Program-made: the position numbers and the translations under genes
The notes under the pieces: generated by a model
Databases searched by the model: none
What the model was told of the DNA's origin: nothing
Seen by the model: the letters and a program-made list of their open reading frames with translations, nothing else
Part shown: positions 11,303 to 20,372 of the stretch, in pieces
Numbering within the stretch: position 1 is the stretch's first letter
Layout: each line of letters starts with the position of its first letter
Source: Haemophilus haemolyticus
Lineage (GTDB): Bacteria > Pseudomonadota > Gammaproteobacteria > Enterobacterales > Pasteurellaceae
Direction: 5' to 3'
DNA: 64,000 bases
NCBI RefSeq assembly: GCF_003351405.1
Contig: NZ_CP031240.1
Location: 558,001 to 622,000, forward strand

Positions 11303-12601
11303 TTATTCCGCCTCTTTTACTAAAGACACCAAAATCTGATCGATTTTAAAGTTTTCCGTATCAATCACTTCAAACTTGTATTTTCCGTAAACCACAGAAT
11401 CGGTTTTTTTTGGGATTTTACGTAACATATACATCATAAAGCCACTGATGGTTTCGTAGTTTTCTTCATCTGGGAAAGATTCAATATCTAATACTCGTGT
11501 CACATCTTCTAATGGCGTTGCGCCATCAATAAGCCACGAATTTTCATCACGACTCACAATATATTCTTCTTCGTTAGAAACCAATTCCCCCATAACAATA
11601 CTCATTACATCATTTAGCGTAACAATACCAACGACAAGGGCGTATTCATTTACAATAATCGCAAAATCTTCGCCAGTAGATTTAAACAATTCCAACACTT
11701 CGTAAAGAGAAAGCGTATCAGGCACAAATAGTGCTTTACGGAGTAGTTTGGGATCAGTCAGCACCACATTTTCATTCTGCAAATACATGGTTAGCAACGT
11801 ATGGGATTCTACATAACCTAAGATTTTGTCGAGGCTATTGTCACAAATCACAATTTTAGAATGAGAATCACGAGAAAGCGTATCCATGACTTCTTGGCGA
11901 GAAAAAGTGCGGTCTAAATACACGATATTTTCACGGGTTGTCATGGTGGAAGTCACTGTGCGTGCTTGCATATCGAAAATATTTTCGATGAGATAATGCT
12001 CTTGAGTTTTTAATACACCTGCTTCTGCGCCTGCTTCTACTACGGCGAAAATATCTTCAGACGTCATACCATCTTCACGCACAGTGGAAATGCGAAATAA
12101 GCGGAAAAATACATTAGCAATCGTATCAAAAAACCATACAAGCGGCTTAAAGACAAACATACTGAAATTCATAATGCCGACAACGCGCAATGCCACCATT
12201 TCAGGATAAGTAATGGCAATACGTTTTGGAATAAGATCAGCAAATAAGATAAAGAAACAAGTAACCAACACAAACGCGATTGTAGAAGCGGTTGGTTCAA
12301 TCCAATCGCCCACAAAAGAGCGGCTTAAAATTTCCGCGATATAAGGGCTTAGTGCGCTTTCACCAATTCCCCCGCCAAGAATCGCCACCATATTCAAACC
12401 GATTTGAACCACAGTAATAAAACGACCTGGATGCTCTTGTAATTTAAGCACTTGAAGCGCGCGCACATCCCCTTCATTAGCAAGAGTTTGTAGTTTCAAT
12501 TTACGCGAACCCGCCAGTGAAATTTCTGCAGAAGAAACAACCGCACTAATTAGAATTAAGGCAATAATCGCCAAAATAGTATGAAATAATTCCATAATCA
12601 T
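11303..12601 (-). CDS. CNNM/CBS-domain membrane protein (HlyC/CorC, UPF0053 family)
   Basis: The 432-residue protein has an N-terminal DUF21 (CNNM) domain with about four hydrophobic segments (residues 1-190), two CBS domains (about 200-330), then a CorC_HlyC domain (about 350-432). The family is linked to divalent-cation (Mg/Co) transport or resistance and was historically mislabelled as haemolysin. DLIPKRIAITYPE fits the conserved DUF21 DLxPK motif. It lies just after the DUF1523 gene, with a hairpin terminator between. Start could also be the ATG six bases downstream. Confidence 0.88.
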   Translation of the reverse strand: MIMELFHTILAIIALILISAVVSSAEISLAGSRKLKLQTLANEGDVRALQVLKLQEHPGRFITVVQIGLNMVAILGGGIGESALSPYIAEILSRSFVGDWIEPTASTIAFVLVTCFFILFADLIPKRIAITYPEMVALRVVGIMNFSMFVFKPLVWFFDTIANVFFRLFRISTVREDGMTSEDIFAVVEAGAEAGVLKTQEHYLIENIFDMQARTVTSTMTTRENIVYLDRTFSRQEVMDTLSRDSHSKIVICDNSLDKILGYVESHTLLTMYLQNENVVLTDPKLLRKALFVPDTLSLYEVLELFKSTGEDFAIIVNEYALVVGIVTLNDVMSIVMGELVSNEEEYIVSRDENSWLIDGATPLEDVTRVLDIESFPDEENYETISGFMMYMLRKIPKKTDSVVYGKYKFEVIDTENFKIDQILVSLVKEAE

Positions 12602-12620
12602 TACTCAAAAATATGAAAGA

Positions 12621-12646
12621 AAACGACCGCACTTTGCGGTCGTTCA
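12621..12646 (-). terminator. Uptake-signal hairpin terminator
   Basis: Perfect stem AACGACCGCA / TGCGGTCGTT with a two-to-four-base loop, followed on the reverse strand by TTTTCTTT, ends the DUF1523 gene. The ACCGCACTT core of the uptake signal is part of the hairpin. Confidence 0.75.
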
Positions 12647-12651
12647 GGATA

Positions 12652-13176
12652 TTACTCTTCGCTGTCAAACCAACCGCGAACAAATTGAATAGACAAGAAT
12701 AAAGTAGCTAACAGGAATGCATAGAAAATCCAAGAAACGATTGGATGACTTGGTGTGTCATCTGCAGTAATTTCTTTAATTGAGGTTGCATTGCGATATT
12801 CATCCATCATCGTAATACGCCAACCATAGTATTTAATTTGCACAAGTTTGTTGTCATTACCCAAAGCCTGCGCTTCAGCCTGTAAATTGGCCGATCCAAA
12901 TTTGAAGTAGAACGGGAAACCCCAACGGGTATCTTCATTGCGATACACCATAATTTTGCCATCGTCATTTTGCGTATTGATGTAATACACATCACGTGTT
13001 GGGCCATCAGCTGGATTCGATTTTGTGATGGGACCATCTTTATCAACACGTTTAACTTCTACGCCAGTAACACGCGTCACATCGTAATGAGGAAATACAT
13101 AATTCACCACAGAAAACATAAAACCGTGGAATAAAAAAACAACAATAAATAAGAAATATTTAAAAAACTTTCGCAT
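12652..13176 (-). CDS. DUF1523 family membrane protein
   Basis: The 174-residue protein has an N-terminal membrane segment (about residues 5-28), a periplasmic-type central domain with DVYYINTQNDDGK and RNEDTRWGFPFYFKF, and a second membrane segment near the C-terminus (about 146-166). The layout matches the DUF1523 family, of unknown function. It sits between the tatD-holB-tmk group and the CBS-domain gene on the same strand. Confidence 0.82.
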   Translation of the reverse strand: MRKFFKYFLFIVVFLFHGFMFSVVNYVFPHYDVTRVTGVEVKRVDKDGPITKSNPADGPTRDVYYINTQNDDGKIMVYRNEDTRWGFPFYFKFGSANLQAEAQALGNDNKLVQIKYYGWRITMMDEYRNATSIKEITADDTPSHPIVSWIFYAFLLATLFLSIQFVRGWFDSEE

Positions 13177-13202
13177 ACTTTTCCCTTGTCAGAACTGTGC
13201 AT

Positions 13203-13985
13203 TTATTCTACACGAATTTTAAATAAACGCTCGAAATTTTGCGTGGTGATTCTAGCAAACGTCTCAGCCGAAACACCCTTTAAGGTTGCCACGTATTCAC
13301 AAACTTCTCTCGTATAAGCCGGTTGATTTTCTTTTCCTCGATAAGGCACTGGCGCAAGATAAGGCGAATCCGTTTCCACCAATAATCGATCCATTGGCAC
13401 ATAACGAATAACCTCACGAATCGCTTCGGCATTTTTAAAGGTGACAATGCCAGAACAAGAAATATAAAAACCTAAATCCAACGCTTTTTTCGCAAATTCC
13501 ATAGTTTCCGTAAAACAATGAATAACGCCACCGCACTTTTCAGCATGGTGTTCGCGTAACATTGCAATAGTATCATCGCCCGCAGAACGTGTATGAATAA
13601 TCACAGGCTTATCTAACTGGTTTGCAATATCGATTTGGCTACCAAACACCGCTTGTTGCTCCGCTTTATTGTCCGCGCTGTAATAATAATCTAAGCCAAT
13701 TTCGCCAATAGCAATCACTTTCGGATCTTGCGCCAAACGCAATAAACGTTCTGCGTCATAAGATTCTTCTTCAAAATCAAGTGGGTGAACACCACAAGCA
13801 AGCGAGACATTATTAAATTCGCGTAAAGAGTCATAAGCCTGCTCAAAACGGCTTAAGGTTACACCAATCGCGAGCAAATGTTTCACATCACTCGCGCGCG
13901 CTTTTTCCACCACATCTGCGATATTTTTATGTAAATTTTCATAATCCAAAGCATCTAAATGGCAGTGGGAGTCAACAATGAACAT
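13203..13985 (-). CDS. TatD family metal-dependent hydrolase (YcfH type)
   Basis: The 260-residue TIM-barrel amidohydrolase shows metal-binding DSHCHLD (residues 5-11), the central [14 protein letters not shown] and the late ETDSPYL. TatD proteins are Mg-dependent 3'-5' exonucleases acting on DNA or RNA. It follows holB and tmk on the same strand, the same order as E. coli tmk-holB-ycfH, which supports the YcfH rather than the TatD branch. Confidence 0.92.
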   Translation of the reverse strand: MFIVDSHCHLDALDYENLHKNIADVVEKARASDVKHLLAIGVTLSRFEQAYDSLREFNNVSLACGVHPLDFEEESYDAERLLRLAQDPKVIAIGEIGLDYYYSADNKAEQQAVFGSQIDIANQLDKPVIIHTRSAGDDTIAMLREHHAEKCGGVIHCFTETMEFAKKALDLGFYISCSGIVTFKNAEAIREVIRYVPMDRLLVETDSPYLAPVPYRGKENQPAYTREVCEYVATLKGVSAETFARITTQNFERLFKIRVE

Positions 13986-14039
13986 AATTATTTTTCCTTA
14001 TACCTAAGGCTTGAACGCCATAGACGATATATCTTTAAT

Positions 14040-15023
14040 TTATTGCGTTTCAAATACTTCTGTGACTAATCGCGTCAAGCCATCTAATAGCATCAATTCA
14101 ACATTCACACCATTAATTGTAATCAAATCTGACCGCACTTTTTGCATAATTTTAATGGCTTGTAATAAACCAAGAGCGGTTTGCTCATCGCTGAATTGTT
14201 CGATACCACGCCCGAGATCAGCCACTTGTCGATAGCTATCAATTTCAAGTTTATGCTTTAAACAATCAGAAAGAAAAGCCAAAATCCAATCCACTTGCTG
14301 AACATAACGTTCTTTATCAAACAACGGAAGCAATTCCAATGGCGAACGTCGGCGATAGAACACCCAAAATTGACGTAAGAAGTTTTTACGCTGTTCAATC
14401 AGCCCTTGTTGTAACGTTTCTAAGGCTAAAAGCGGTCGCCCAAGATTCATCGCAAGTGCGGTCAAAATTTCCTGATTTTCTGCCGCACTTTCTGATTTCA
14501 ACCAATCAACAGCCATCTGTTCATTAGGCACAGACAGGTTCCACACTTGGCATCGACTGTAAATAGTTGCCAACAAACTTGCTGAACTATCCGTTTGAAG
14601 AAAAAAATAAGTATTTGGACGAGGCTCTTCCAATGTTTTCAATAACGCATTGGCAGCTGCTTCCGTTAAACGTTCCGCCCCTTGCACATACACCACTTTA
14701 TTGCCGTTTTGTTGTGCGTGCTGCGCGACAATTTCATTAATGTTGCGTACTTGATCGACGCCAATATCCTTACCGTCAATCGGGCTTAACTCGTGATAAT
14801 CTGGGTGGCTATGGGCTTGCATTAAATGACAAGAATGGCATTGACCACAAGGTTTATCGCCTTGAGCCACACACATTATTTTCTGTGTAAGTGCATCAAA
14901 TAAACGTTCTACACCTAAACCAGAATCCGCTTTAATCAGCACAGCATGATGCCCCAAACCTTCGTCAAAGGTTTGAGAAATTTGATGATAAATTGGCATT
15001 AACCAAGGATAAAGTGCGGTCAT
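14040..15023 (-). CDS. holB: DNA polymerase III subunit delta'
   Basis: HolB is the stator of the clamp loader that places the sliding clamp on primed DNA. It has the AAA+ fold with a degenerate P-loop ([10 protein letters not shown]), a zinc-binding CGQCHSCH cluster and [18 protein letters not shown], the SRC motif being YSRCQ. I start it at the ATG at 15023 (327 residues), which overlaps the tmk stop as ATGA; a TTG at 15044 is in frame but overlaps tmk more. Confidence 0.95.
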   Translation of the reverse strand: MTALYPWLMPIYHQISQTFDEGLGHHAVLIKADSGLGVERLFDALTQKIMCVAQGDKPCGQCHSCHLMQAHSHPDYHELSPIDGKDIGVDQVRNINEIVAQHAQQNGNKVVYVQGAERLTEAAANALLKTLEEPRPNTYFFLQTDSSASLLATIYSRCQVWNLSVPNEQMAVDWLKSESAAENQEILTALAMNLGRPLLALETLQQGLIEQRKNFLRQFWVFYRRRSPLELLPLFDKERYVQQVDWILAFLSDCLKHKLEIDSYRQVADLGRGIEQFSDEQTALGLLQAIKIMQKVRSDLITINGVNVELMLLDGLTRLVTEVFETQ

Positions 15024-15652
15024 TTTTCGTTTGATTTCCACCAATTTTTTACCGCTCTTTCGATATCAGCTTGAACAAGTTCAATACTCTGCTCTGCATT
15101 AATCACCACTGCTTTTGGATTATCTTTTACTAACTCTAAATAGCGTGCTCGAGTACGGTGAAAAAAATCTAAATCCATTTGCTCAATACGGTCTAACTCG
15201 CCACGTCCACGAGCTCGCGCTAAACCGACGCTCGGATCTATATCCAAATAAATCGTGAGATCTGGCTCAAAATTGCCTAATACTGTTTCTTTTAAGGTGA
15301 GCATAAAATGCGGATCTAATTGACGTCCGCCACCTTGATACGCCTGAGATGACATATCATGGCGATCACCTACTACCCATTTTCCTTGCATTAAAGCAGG
15401 TTTAATTACGTTATCCACTAATTGAATACGTGCTGCATAAAGCATTAATAACTCTGCTTTCGCTGTCACAGGCTCTTCAGTTTCATGTTTAATTAGATGA
15501 CGTAATTTCTCTGCCAACGGGGTTCCACCAGGCTCTCGTGTAGACTCGACATCTTGAATACCAAGTTCATGCAAAACTCGCACAACAGATTGATGAGCGG
15601 AGCTTTTCCCCGCACCTTCCAAGCCTTCAATGACAATAAATTTTCCTTTCAT
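15020..15652 (-). CDS. tmk: Thymidylate kinase
   Basis: Tmk phosphorylates dTMP to dTDP. From the ATG at 15652 the protein has 210 residues, the family size, with P-loop [10 protein letters not shown] at residues 8-17, the DR(H) motif in [17 protein letters not shown], and the lid region [12 protein letters not shown]. The frame extends 27 codons upstream into mltG, but the ATG at 15652 has a GGAAGA ribosome-binding site and starts the conserved fold. It is coupled to holB by a four-base overlap. Confidence 0.96.
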   Translation of the reverse strand: MKGKFIVIEGLEGAGKSSAHQSVVRVLHELGIQDVESTREPGGTPLAEKLRHLIKHETEEPVTAKAELLMLYAARIQLVDNVIKPALMQGKWVVGDRHDMSSQAYQGGGRQLDPHFMLTLKETVLGNFEPDLTIYLDIDPSVGLARARGRGELDRIEQMDLDFFHRTRARYLELVKDNPKAVVINAEQSIELVQADIERAVKNWWKSNEK

Positions 15653-15668
15653 ATTTTCTTCCGCACTT

Positions 15669-16715
15669 TTATTTGGCATTTTTCTGGCCACGATACCAAC
15701 GTAAATATTCTTGCACCGCTTTATTATGTTCATTCAGATTACGAGTAAATTTATGGCCGCCGCTGCCATCGGCAACAAAATAATAAAAGTCCGTTTTCGC
15801 TGGATGCGCCACAGCCTGCAAAGCACTTTCACTCACCATCGCAATCGGTGTTGGTGGTAGCCCCTCAATCATATAGGTATTGTAAGGAGTTATCGTTTCC
15901 AAATCTTTCTTACGAATATTACCGGTATAGCTCTCACCCATTCCATAAATCACCGTTGGGTCAGTTTGTAGTTTCATATTAGCTTTTAAACGGTTAATAA
16001 ATACCGAAGCCACTTGTGGACGCTCCTCTGCAATCCCCGTTTCTTTCTCCACAATAGAAGCCAAAATCAGCATCTGATACGGATCCGCTAATGGGAGATT
16101 TTCATCGCGCTCATTCCACGCTTTATCTAAGGCTTTTTGTAAACGAGTAGCTGAACGTTTTAATAATTCAAGATCAGTCGAGTTTGGCGTGTAGTTATAG
16201 GTATCTGGATATAACCACCCCTCCATGTTATTCCATTCGTAAACGGCTTTTGCAACGGCTGGAATATCCAATAACGCCATAATTTCTTTATCACTTTTAC
16301 CTTGCAAGGTTTGTTTTAAGTGCGGTGCATTTTCAAGATCTTTTCGCCAATCCTTGAAGGTTTTTCCTTCAATCCATTTTACATTGAACTGAACTTCTTT
16401 ACCTGAATTGAGCAAATCGAGTAAATTTTGCATAGTTTTAATATTCTCAAGGGAATAAGTGCCTGCTTTTATTTTATTTAGCTCAGGTTTCAACTTCAGC
16501 AAATAAGGTAATAATTTCCCATCATCAATTAACTTTTCTTGCTCAAAAAGTGCGGCTAATTTTGAACCTGTTGTACCACGTTCAATAGTTAAAAGTTGAT
16601 CTGCCTGCACATTTACCGGTGTTTTAACAAATTCAGTAATTTTGTAATAACCAAAACTCGCCACGCCCGCTAAAATCAAAATTAAAAGTAAAATCGCAAT
16701 TAAAAATTTCTTCAT
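15669..16715 (-). CDS. mltG: Endolytic murein transglycosylase MltG (YceG)
   Basis: MltG cleaves nascent glycan strands at the inner membrane and is thought to set their length. The 348-residue form from ATG 16715 has one N-terminal membrane anchor followed by the YceG domain, with the catalytic glutamate in ASIVEKETG and the downstream [23 protein letters not shown]. An upstream in-frame TTG (16757) is rejected because a terminator hairpin overlaps it. mltG-tmk-holB-tatD is a conserved order. Confidence 0.94.
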   Translation of the reverse strand: MKKFLIAILLLILILAGVASFGYYKITEFVKTPVNVQADQLLTIERGTTGSKLAALFEQEKLIDDGKLLPYLLKLKPELNKIKAGTYSLENIKTMQNLLDLLNSGKEVQFNVKWIEGKTFKDWRKDLENAPHLKQTLQGKSDKEIMALLDIPAVAKAVYEWNNMEGWLYPDTYNYTPNSTDLELLKRSATRLQKALDKAWNERDENLPLADPYQMLILASIVEKETGIAEERPQVASVFINRLKANMKLQTDPTVIYGMGESYTGNIRKKDLETITPYNTYMIEGLPPTPIAMVSESALQAVAHPAKTDFYYFVADGSGGHKFTRNLNEHNKAVQEYLRWYRGQKNAK

Positions 16716-16745
16716 AAGGTATAAGAAAGAGAAAATAAAAAACAA

Positions 16746-16772
16746 CAAAAGGGGCAATTAAGCCCCTTTCTT
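16746..16772 (-). terminator. Terminator after surA-like gene
   Basis: On the reverse strand, stem AAAGGGGC / GCCCCTTT with a short loop is followed by TTGTTGTTTTTT. It lies between the SurA-like gene and mltG and argues against an extended mltG start. Confidence 0.8.
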
Positions 16773-16784
16773 TTAAACATTAAA

Positions 16785-17726
16785 TCATTTATTAAAATAT
16801 TGAATATCCGCAGTTTTACGTAACGCTTTTACCCAATCTTTATTTGCGTCTTGTAACTGACTGTTCACCAAATGTTCATAGGCTTTTTGCGTATAAGCAT
16901 CCGCCGTGCGGTCACCATCGCGAGTGCCTGTCACTTCCAAAATATGCCAACCGAACTCAGTTTTAAATGGCGCAGAAATTACACCTTGTTTACTTTGTGC
17001 TACGGTCTGTGCAAATTGTGGTGCGTAACTTTCTGGGAACGCATAACCTAAACTACCGCCATTCGCACCGGATAAATAATCTTTCGAATATTTTAAAGCC
17101 GCGTCTGCAAAAGTCATTTTGCCCGCAATAATATCAGAGCGAATTCTTGTTAATTCAGCTTTGGCTTGTGCATCATTTAACATCGGGTTAAGTTTTAACA
17201 AAATATGACGAACTTCGTATTCTTTACCCGTTACTTTTTGTGCAGTGCCTTGCGATTTTGCTTCATCTAACATTTTTTGACCAAGCGCAACTACTTCTTC
17301 ACGCGTCACCGCAACACTTTCATTGATCGCCTTATTACGCACCGCCCCCATCATCATTTGATTGGCAATTTGTTGACGAAATGTATTTAATGAAATGCCT
17401 TGATAATCTAACGCATCCAAAAATTGACCATAAGTTAAACCATTTCTTGCTGCAGTATCTTCCACAACACGATCGATTTCACGCGGATCAATTTTCACAC
17501 CAGATTCTTGAATCGCTTTTTGCACTAAAAGATCATCAATAATTTTATCAAGTGCACTTTGGCGATCGCCTTTTTTACCCATATTTGCACGAACTTGGCT
17601 TTCTAAAATAGGAATACCATCTACCGTTGCTACAACACGTTCCCCTGCTTGAGCCATAGAAGTAAAAGCAACACAACCTAAAGTAGCCAATAAAAAAGAT
17701 TTTAGAATAAATTTTTTCATTTTCAT
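16785..17726 (-). CDS. surA: SurA-like periplasmic chaperone / peptidyl-prolyl isomerase
   Basis: The 313-residue protein has a Sec signal peptide (to about residue 27, FTSMAQAG), a SurA-type N-terminal chaperone domain (VATVDGIPILESQVRANM onward), and one parvulin domain (about residues 165-270: EYEVRHILLKLNP, GGSLGYAFPESYAPQF, FKTEFGWHILEV). E. coli SurA has two parvulin domains; one here fits the shorter Haemophilus form. It should assist outer-membrane protein folding. The gene has its own terminator. Confidence 0.88.
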   Translation of the reverse strand: MKMKKFILKSFLLATLGCVAFTSMAQAGERVVATVDGIPILESQVRANMGKKGDRQSALDKIIDDLLVQKAIQESGVKIDPREIDRVVEDTAARNGLTYGQFLDALDYQGISLNTFRQQIANQMMMGAVRNKAINESVAVTREEVVALGQKMLDEAKSQGTAQKVTGKEYEVRHILLKLNPMLNDAQAKAELTRIRSDIIAGKMTFADAALKYSKDYLSGANGGSLGYAFPESYAPQFAQTVAQSKQGVISAPFKTEFGWHILEVTGTRDGDRTADAYTQKAYEHLVNSQLQDANKDWVKALRKTADIQYFNK

Positions 17727-17795
17727 CTCATCAAAAAAGAGTCAATAACGTTGGTTAGAGTAACAATTCTATTGAAGGTTCACAATAGATAAGAT

Positions 17796-18335
17796 TTATT
17801 TCCCTAGGATAGCAACTTCGTAACAGCCATCTTGTTTTTCAGTGCGAACTTGCACTAGTTCATCGCGGCTTGTTGGCACATTTTTACCTACGTAATCAGC
17901 ACGAATTGGTAATTCACGATGACCACGATCAACAAAAATCACTAATTCAATTTTTGCAGCACGACCAAAATCGGTGAGTGCATCCATTGCCGCTCGAATG
18001 GTTCGACCAGTAAACAATACATCATCAACCAAAATGACAGTTTTATCTTGAATATTCAAATATTGTGATGAACCGCTATAAACTGGCATTTTATCTTCCT
18101 GATCAACCAAAGTTAAATCATCGCGATAAAAAGTGATATCCAGTTCCATTGAAGGTAAATTTATACCACTTAACTCTTCAACTCGACGTTGTAATAATTC
18201 TGCAATTTCCGCGCCACGGCGTTTAATCCCAACAATCACAAGATCATCTAACGTTTGATGTTTTTCAATAATTTCGTGAGAAATACGCGAAATCGTGCGA
18301 AGAAAACGATCGTGGTCGATAATAATTTTTTCCAT
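17796..18335 (-). CDS. pyrR: PyrR: bifunctional pyrimidine regulator / uracil phosphoribosyltransferase
   Basis: The 179-residue type I phosphoribosyltransferase has the PRPP loop [19 protein letters not shown] and an N-terminal [22 protein letters not shown] typical of PyrR. In Gram-positives it binds pyr mRNA; in Haemophilus no pyr genes are nearby, so UPRT activity may be its main role here. I start at ATG 18335; 12 upstream in-frame codons lack family similarity. It is divergent from mazG. Confidence 0.92.
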   Translation of the reverse strand: MEKIIIDHDRFLRTISRISHEIIEKHQTLDDLVIVGIKRRGAEIAELLQRRVEELSGINLPSMELDITFYRDDLTLVDQEDKMPVYSGSSQYLNIQDKTVILVDDVLFTGRTIRAAMDALTDFGRAAKIELVIFVDRGHRELPIRADYVGKNVPTSRDELVQVRTEKQDGCYEVAILGK

Positions 18336-18466
18336 TTTTCCCAGCTTTATCAATAGTATTTCAATGCGCAAAGTATAAAGAAAATACGCCTAAAAAGCGA
18401 CGGTATTTGCACCATTTTTCTTGTTCGTTATACTATCCAAAACATTCCATCAAAGGAAATAAAATT

Positions 18467-19258
18467 ATGCGCTACTCTATTCAAGATTTTATTCAACTCA
18501 TTGCCCAACTTCGTAATCCAAATGGCGGATGCCCTTGGGATTTAAAACAAAATTATGAATCGATGATTCCTTGCTTAACGGAAGAAACTTACGAAGTAAT
18601 CGAAGCAATTGAGAAAAAAGACATTCCAAATTTACGCGAAGAATTAGGGGATTTATTGTTACAAGTCGTTTTCTTCAGCCAGCTTGCTACAGAAGATAAA
18701 CACTTTACTTTTGACGATGTATTGCACGATGTTGCTGAAAAAATTGTGCGCCGTCATCCTCATGTGTTTGGTGATGCAAAAGCGGGGGATGAAACAGAAG
18801 CCCTTTCCCGTTGGAACGAAATGAAAGCCAAAGAAAAACAAGGTAAAAGTGCAGAAACCTCTATTTTAGATAATATACCTCGTGCTTTGCCTTCTCTTAC
18901 GCGAGCGGCAAAATTACAAAAACGTTGTTCAAAAGTAGGGTTTGATTGGGAAGAAATTTCCCCCGTATTTGACAAAGTGCAGGAAGAATTAGAAGAAGTT
19001 CAAGCTGAAATTAACCGCACTTCGATTGCGCAAAATAAAGTGGAAGAGGAAATCGGTGATTTATTGTTCGCAACAGTCAATCTTGCTCGCCATTTAAAAT
19101 GTGATCCTGAAGACGCATTGCGAAAAGCAAATTTAAAATTTGAACGTCGTTTTCGAGCAGTAGAACAAGCGGTTCAACAACAAGGTAAGCAAGTTAATGA
19201 TGTGCCACTTATTGAGTTAGATTTGTTGTGGGATGAAGTGAAAAAACAAGAAAACTAA
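18467..19258 (+). CDS. mazG: Nucleoside triphosphate pyrophosphohydrolase MazG
   Basis: MazG hydrolyses (d)NTPs to monophosphates and is tied to nucleotide-pool cleaning and stringent control. The 263-residue protein carries two all-alpha MazG repeats; the first has [20 protein letters not shown] and [13 protein letters not shown] with metal-binding glutamates, and the second has [17 protein letters not shown]. The ATG at 18467 follows AAAGGA; an in-frame ATG 60 bases upstream lacks support. Confidence 0.95.
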   Translation: MRYSIQDFIQLIAQLRNPNGGCPWDLKQNYESMIPCLTEETYEVIEAIEKKDIPNLREELGDLLLQVVFFSQLATEDKHFTFDDVLHDVAEKIVRRHPHVFGDAKAGDETEALSRWNEMKAKEKQGKSAETSILDNIPRALPSLTRAAKLQKRCSKVGFDWEEISPVFDKVQEELEEVQAEINRTSIAQNKVEEEIGDLLFATVNLARHLKCDPEDALRKANLKFERRFRAVEQAVQQQGKQVNDVPLIELDLLWDEVKKQEN

Positions 19259-19261
19259 TTG

Positions 19262-19304
19262 AAAAGTGCGGTAAAAATTTCTCTCACTTTTTACCGCACT
19301 TTCT
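19262..19304. terminator. Bidirectional paired-uptake-signal terminator
   Basis: AAAAGTGCGGTAAAAA and TTTTTACCGCACTTT form a long stem between the convergent mazG and the DUF535 gene. Both arms are exact uptake signal cores. Confidence 0.8.
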
Positions 19305-19307
19305 TCG

Positions 19308-20183
19308 TTAAAGTTGCTGAATATCCAATGCCATTTGGTCTAACATTTCATAACGTTTACGATACATAGAACGTTTTTTACTTGCAATATCTTCTAATTG
19401 TTTACGTTCAATATCCAAAGGTAATTGCCAATAATTATGGCGATATTCCCCTTGATTCTCTTGCCAGAACTCATCGTAATTAAACAAAATCTTACTGCGC
19501 GCAGAAAGACGATATTTTCCTTGCGCTTTGTGCGGAATGCCCACTAACTCACATTGCCATTTTTCAGCGAGCATTTTGAATGCATTGACTAACAGAAACA
19601 TTGGACGCATACCGTGCAATGCTTTCGTAGCCTGTTTCACAAGCTCTTGAGCATTGTCACTTGAGGGACCTTGAATCGAAGCGATAAGCAATTTATTCGG
19701 GCTCAAAAAAGTGAAAGACGCATCATATACTCGCTCATTATGTTGATTACGAATATTAATAGAAAAATACCCTTCAAAGGGATCGATATGGTTGATACTC
19801 AAAGATAAACGCAAATCATCAGTTAATTGCGTTAACACGATATTTTGTTGTTCTAATAATTGTTGGCAAAGCGAACGTCCCATTTTATCTTCTGCCAAAC
19901 GTAAATTCTCCGTAATCGCCGTTAAACGTTCTGAAGCAGAAAAGCGTTTATCGCAAAAAGTAGTCAGAACAGTATTGATACGATAATAATCTTGTGTAAA
20001 TAAAGGCTGCCATTGAGTTTCTGTATTAAGAAAATCCACTAATTGGCTACATTGCTTTTGATACAACCATTTATAGCCATAATAGCGTAATTTTTCCCGC
20101 ACTTGTTTGAGAAAAGGGCGATCCTTTGAATAAGGATACATTTGAACGTAAGTGGGGAAAATAAAATTATTTTTCGTGGACAT
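19308..20183 (-). CDS. VirK/YbjX family protein (DUF535)
   Basis: The 291-residue protein matches the DUF535 family in overall pattern: an N-terminal basic segment (KWLYQ), a central ASIQGPSS region and the C-terminal YRHNYWQLPLD block followed by a Lys/Arg-rich helix (IASKKRSMYRKRYEML). Enterobacterial members (VirK, YbjX, Mig-14 neighbours) affect envelope integrity and antimicrobial-peptide resistance, but the biochemical activity is unknown. It is convergent with mazG and divergent from lon. Confidence 0.82.
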   Translation of the reverse strand: MSTKNNFIFPTYVQMYPYSKDRPFLKQVREKLRYYGYKWLYQKQCSQLVDFLNTETQWQPLFTQDYYRINTVLTTFCDKRFSASERLTAITENLRLAEDKMGRSLCQQLLEQQNIVLTQLTDDLRLSLSINHIDPFEGYFSINIRNQHNERVYDASFTFLSPNKLLIASIQGPSSDNAQELVKQATKALHGMRPMFLLVNAFKMLAEKWQCELVGIPHKAQGKYRLSARSKILFNYDEFWQENQGEYRHNYWQLPLDIERKQLEDIASKKRSMYRKRYEMLDQMALDIQQL

Positions 20184-20293
20184 AACTCAATATTTTGTGA
20201 AATTTAATAAAATTATCAGTCATTTTAGCGATTATCACTTCATTTGCCAAAATTCTTTTTTGTTTAAAACCCACTTTACAACTCAGATTTTGT

Positions 20294-20334
20294 TATAATC
20301 TTTTCCTTGAATTCCTTTTTCCCTACCCCAATAT
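20294..20334 (+). promoter_or_regulatory. Candidate sigma32 heat-shock promoter of lon
   Basis: CTTGAA (20306-20311), a 14-base spacer and CCCCAATAT (20326-20334) closely match the sigma32 consensus (CTTGAAA, 13-17 bases, CCCCATNT). A separate TATAAT (20294-20299) lies just upstream without a convincing -35 box. The lon ATG is 39 bases past the -10 box, behind AAGAGAGA. Confidence 0.65.
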
Positions 20335-20372
20335 TTACCCAAATTATCGGAAAGAATTAAGAGAGATAAATT

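Noticed and set aside
15653..15733. Extended tmk N-terminus
   Set aside because: The 27 extra codons overlap mltG, while ATG 15652 has a ribosome-binding site and starts the conserved kinase fold.
16716..16757. Extended mltG start at TTG 16757
   Set aside because: It overlaps a terminator hairpin of the upstream gene and gives an unusual doubled hydrophobic N-terminus.
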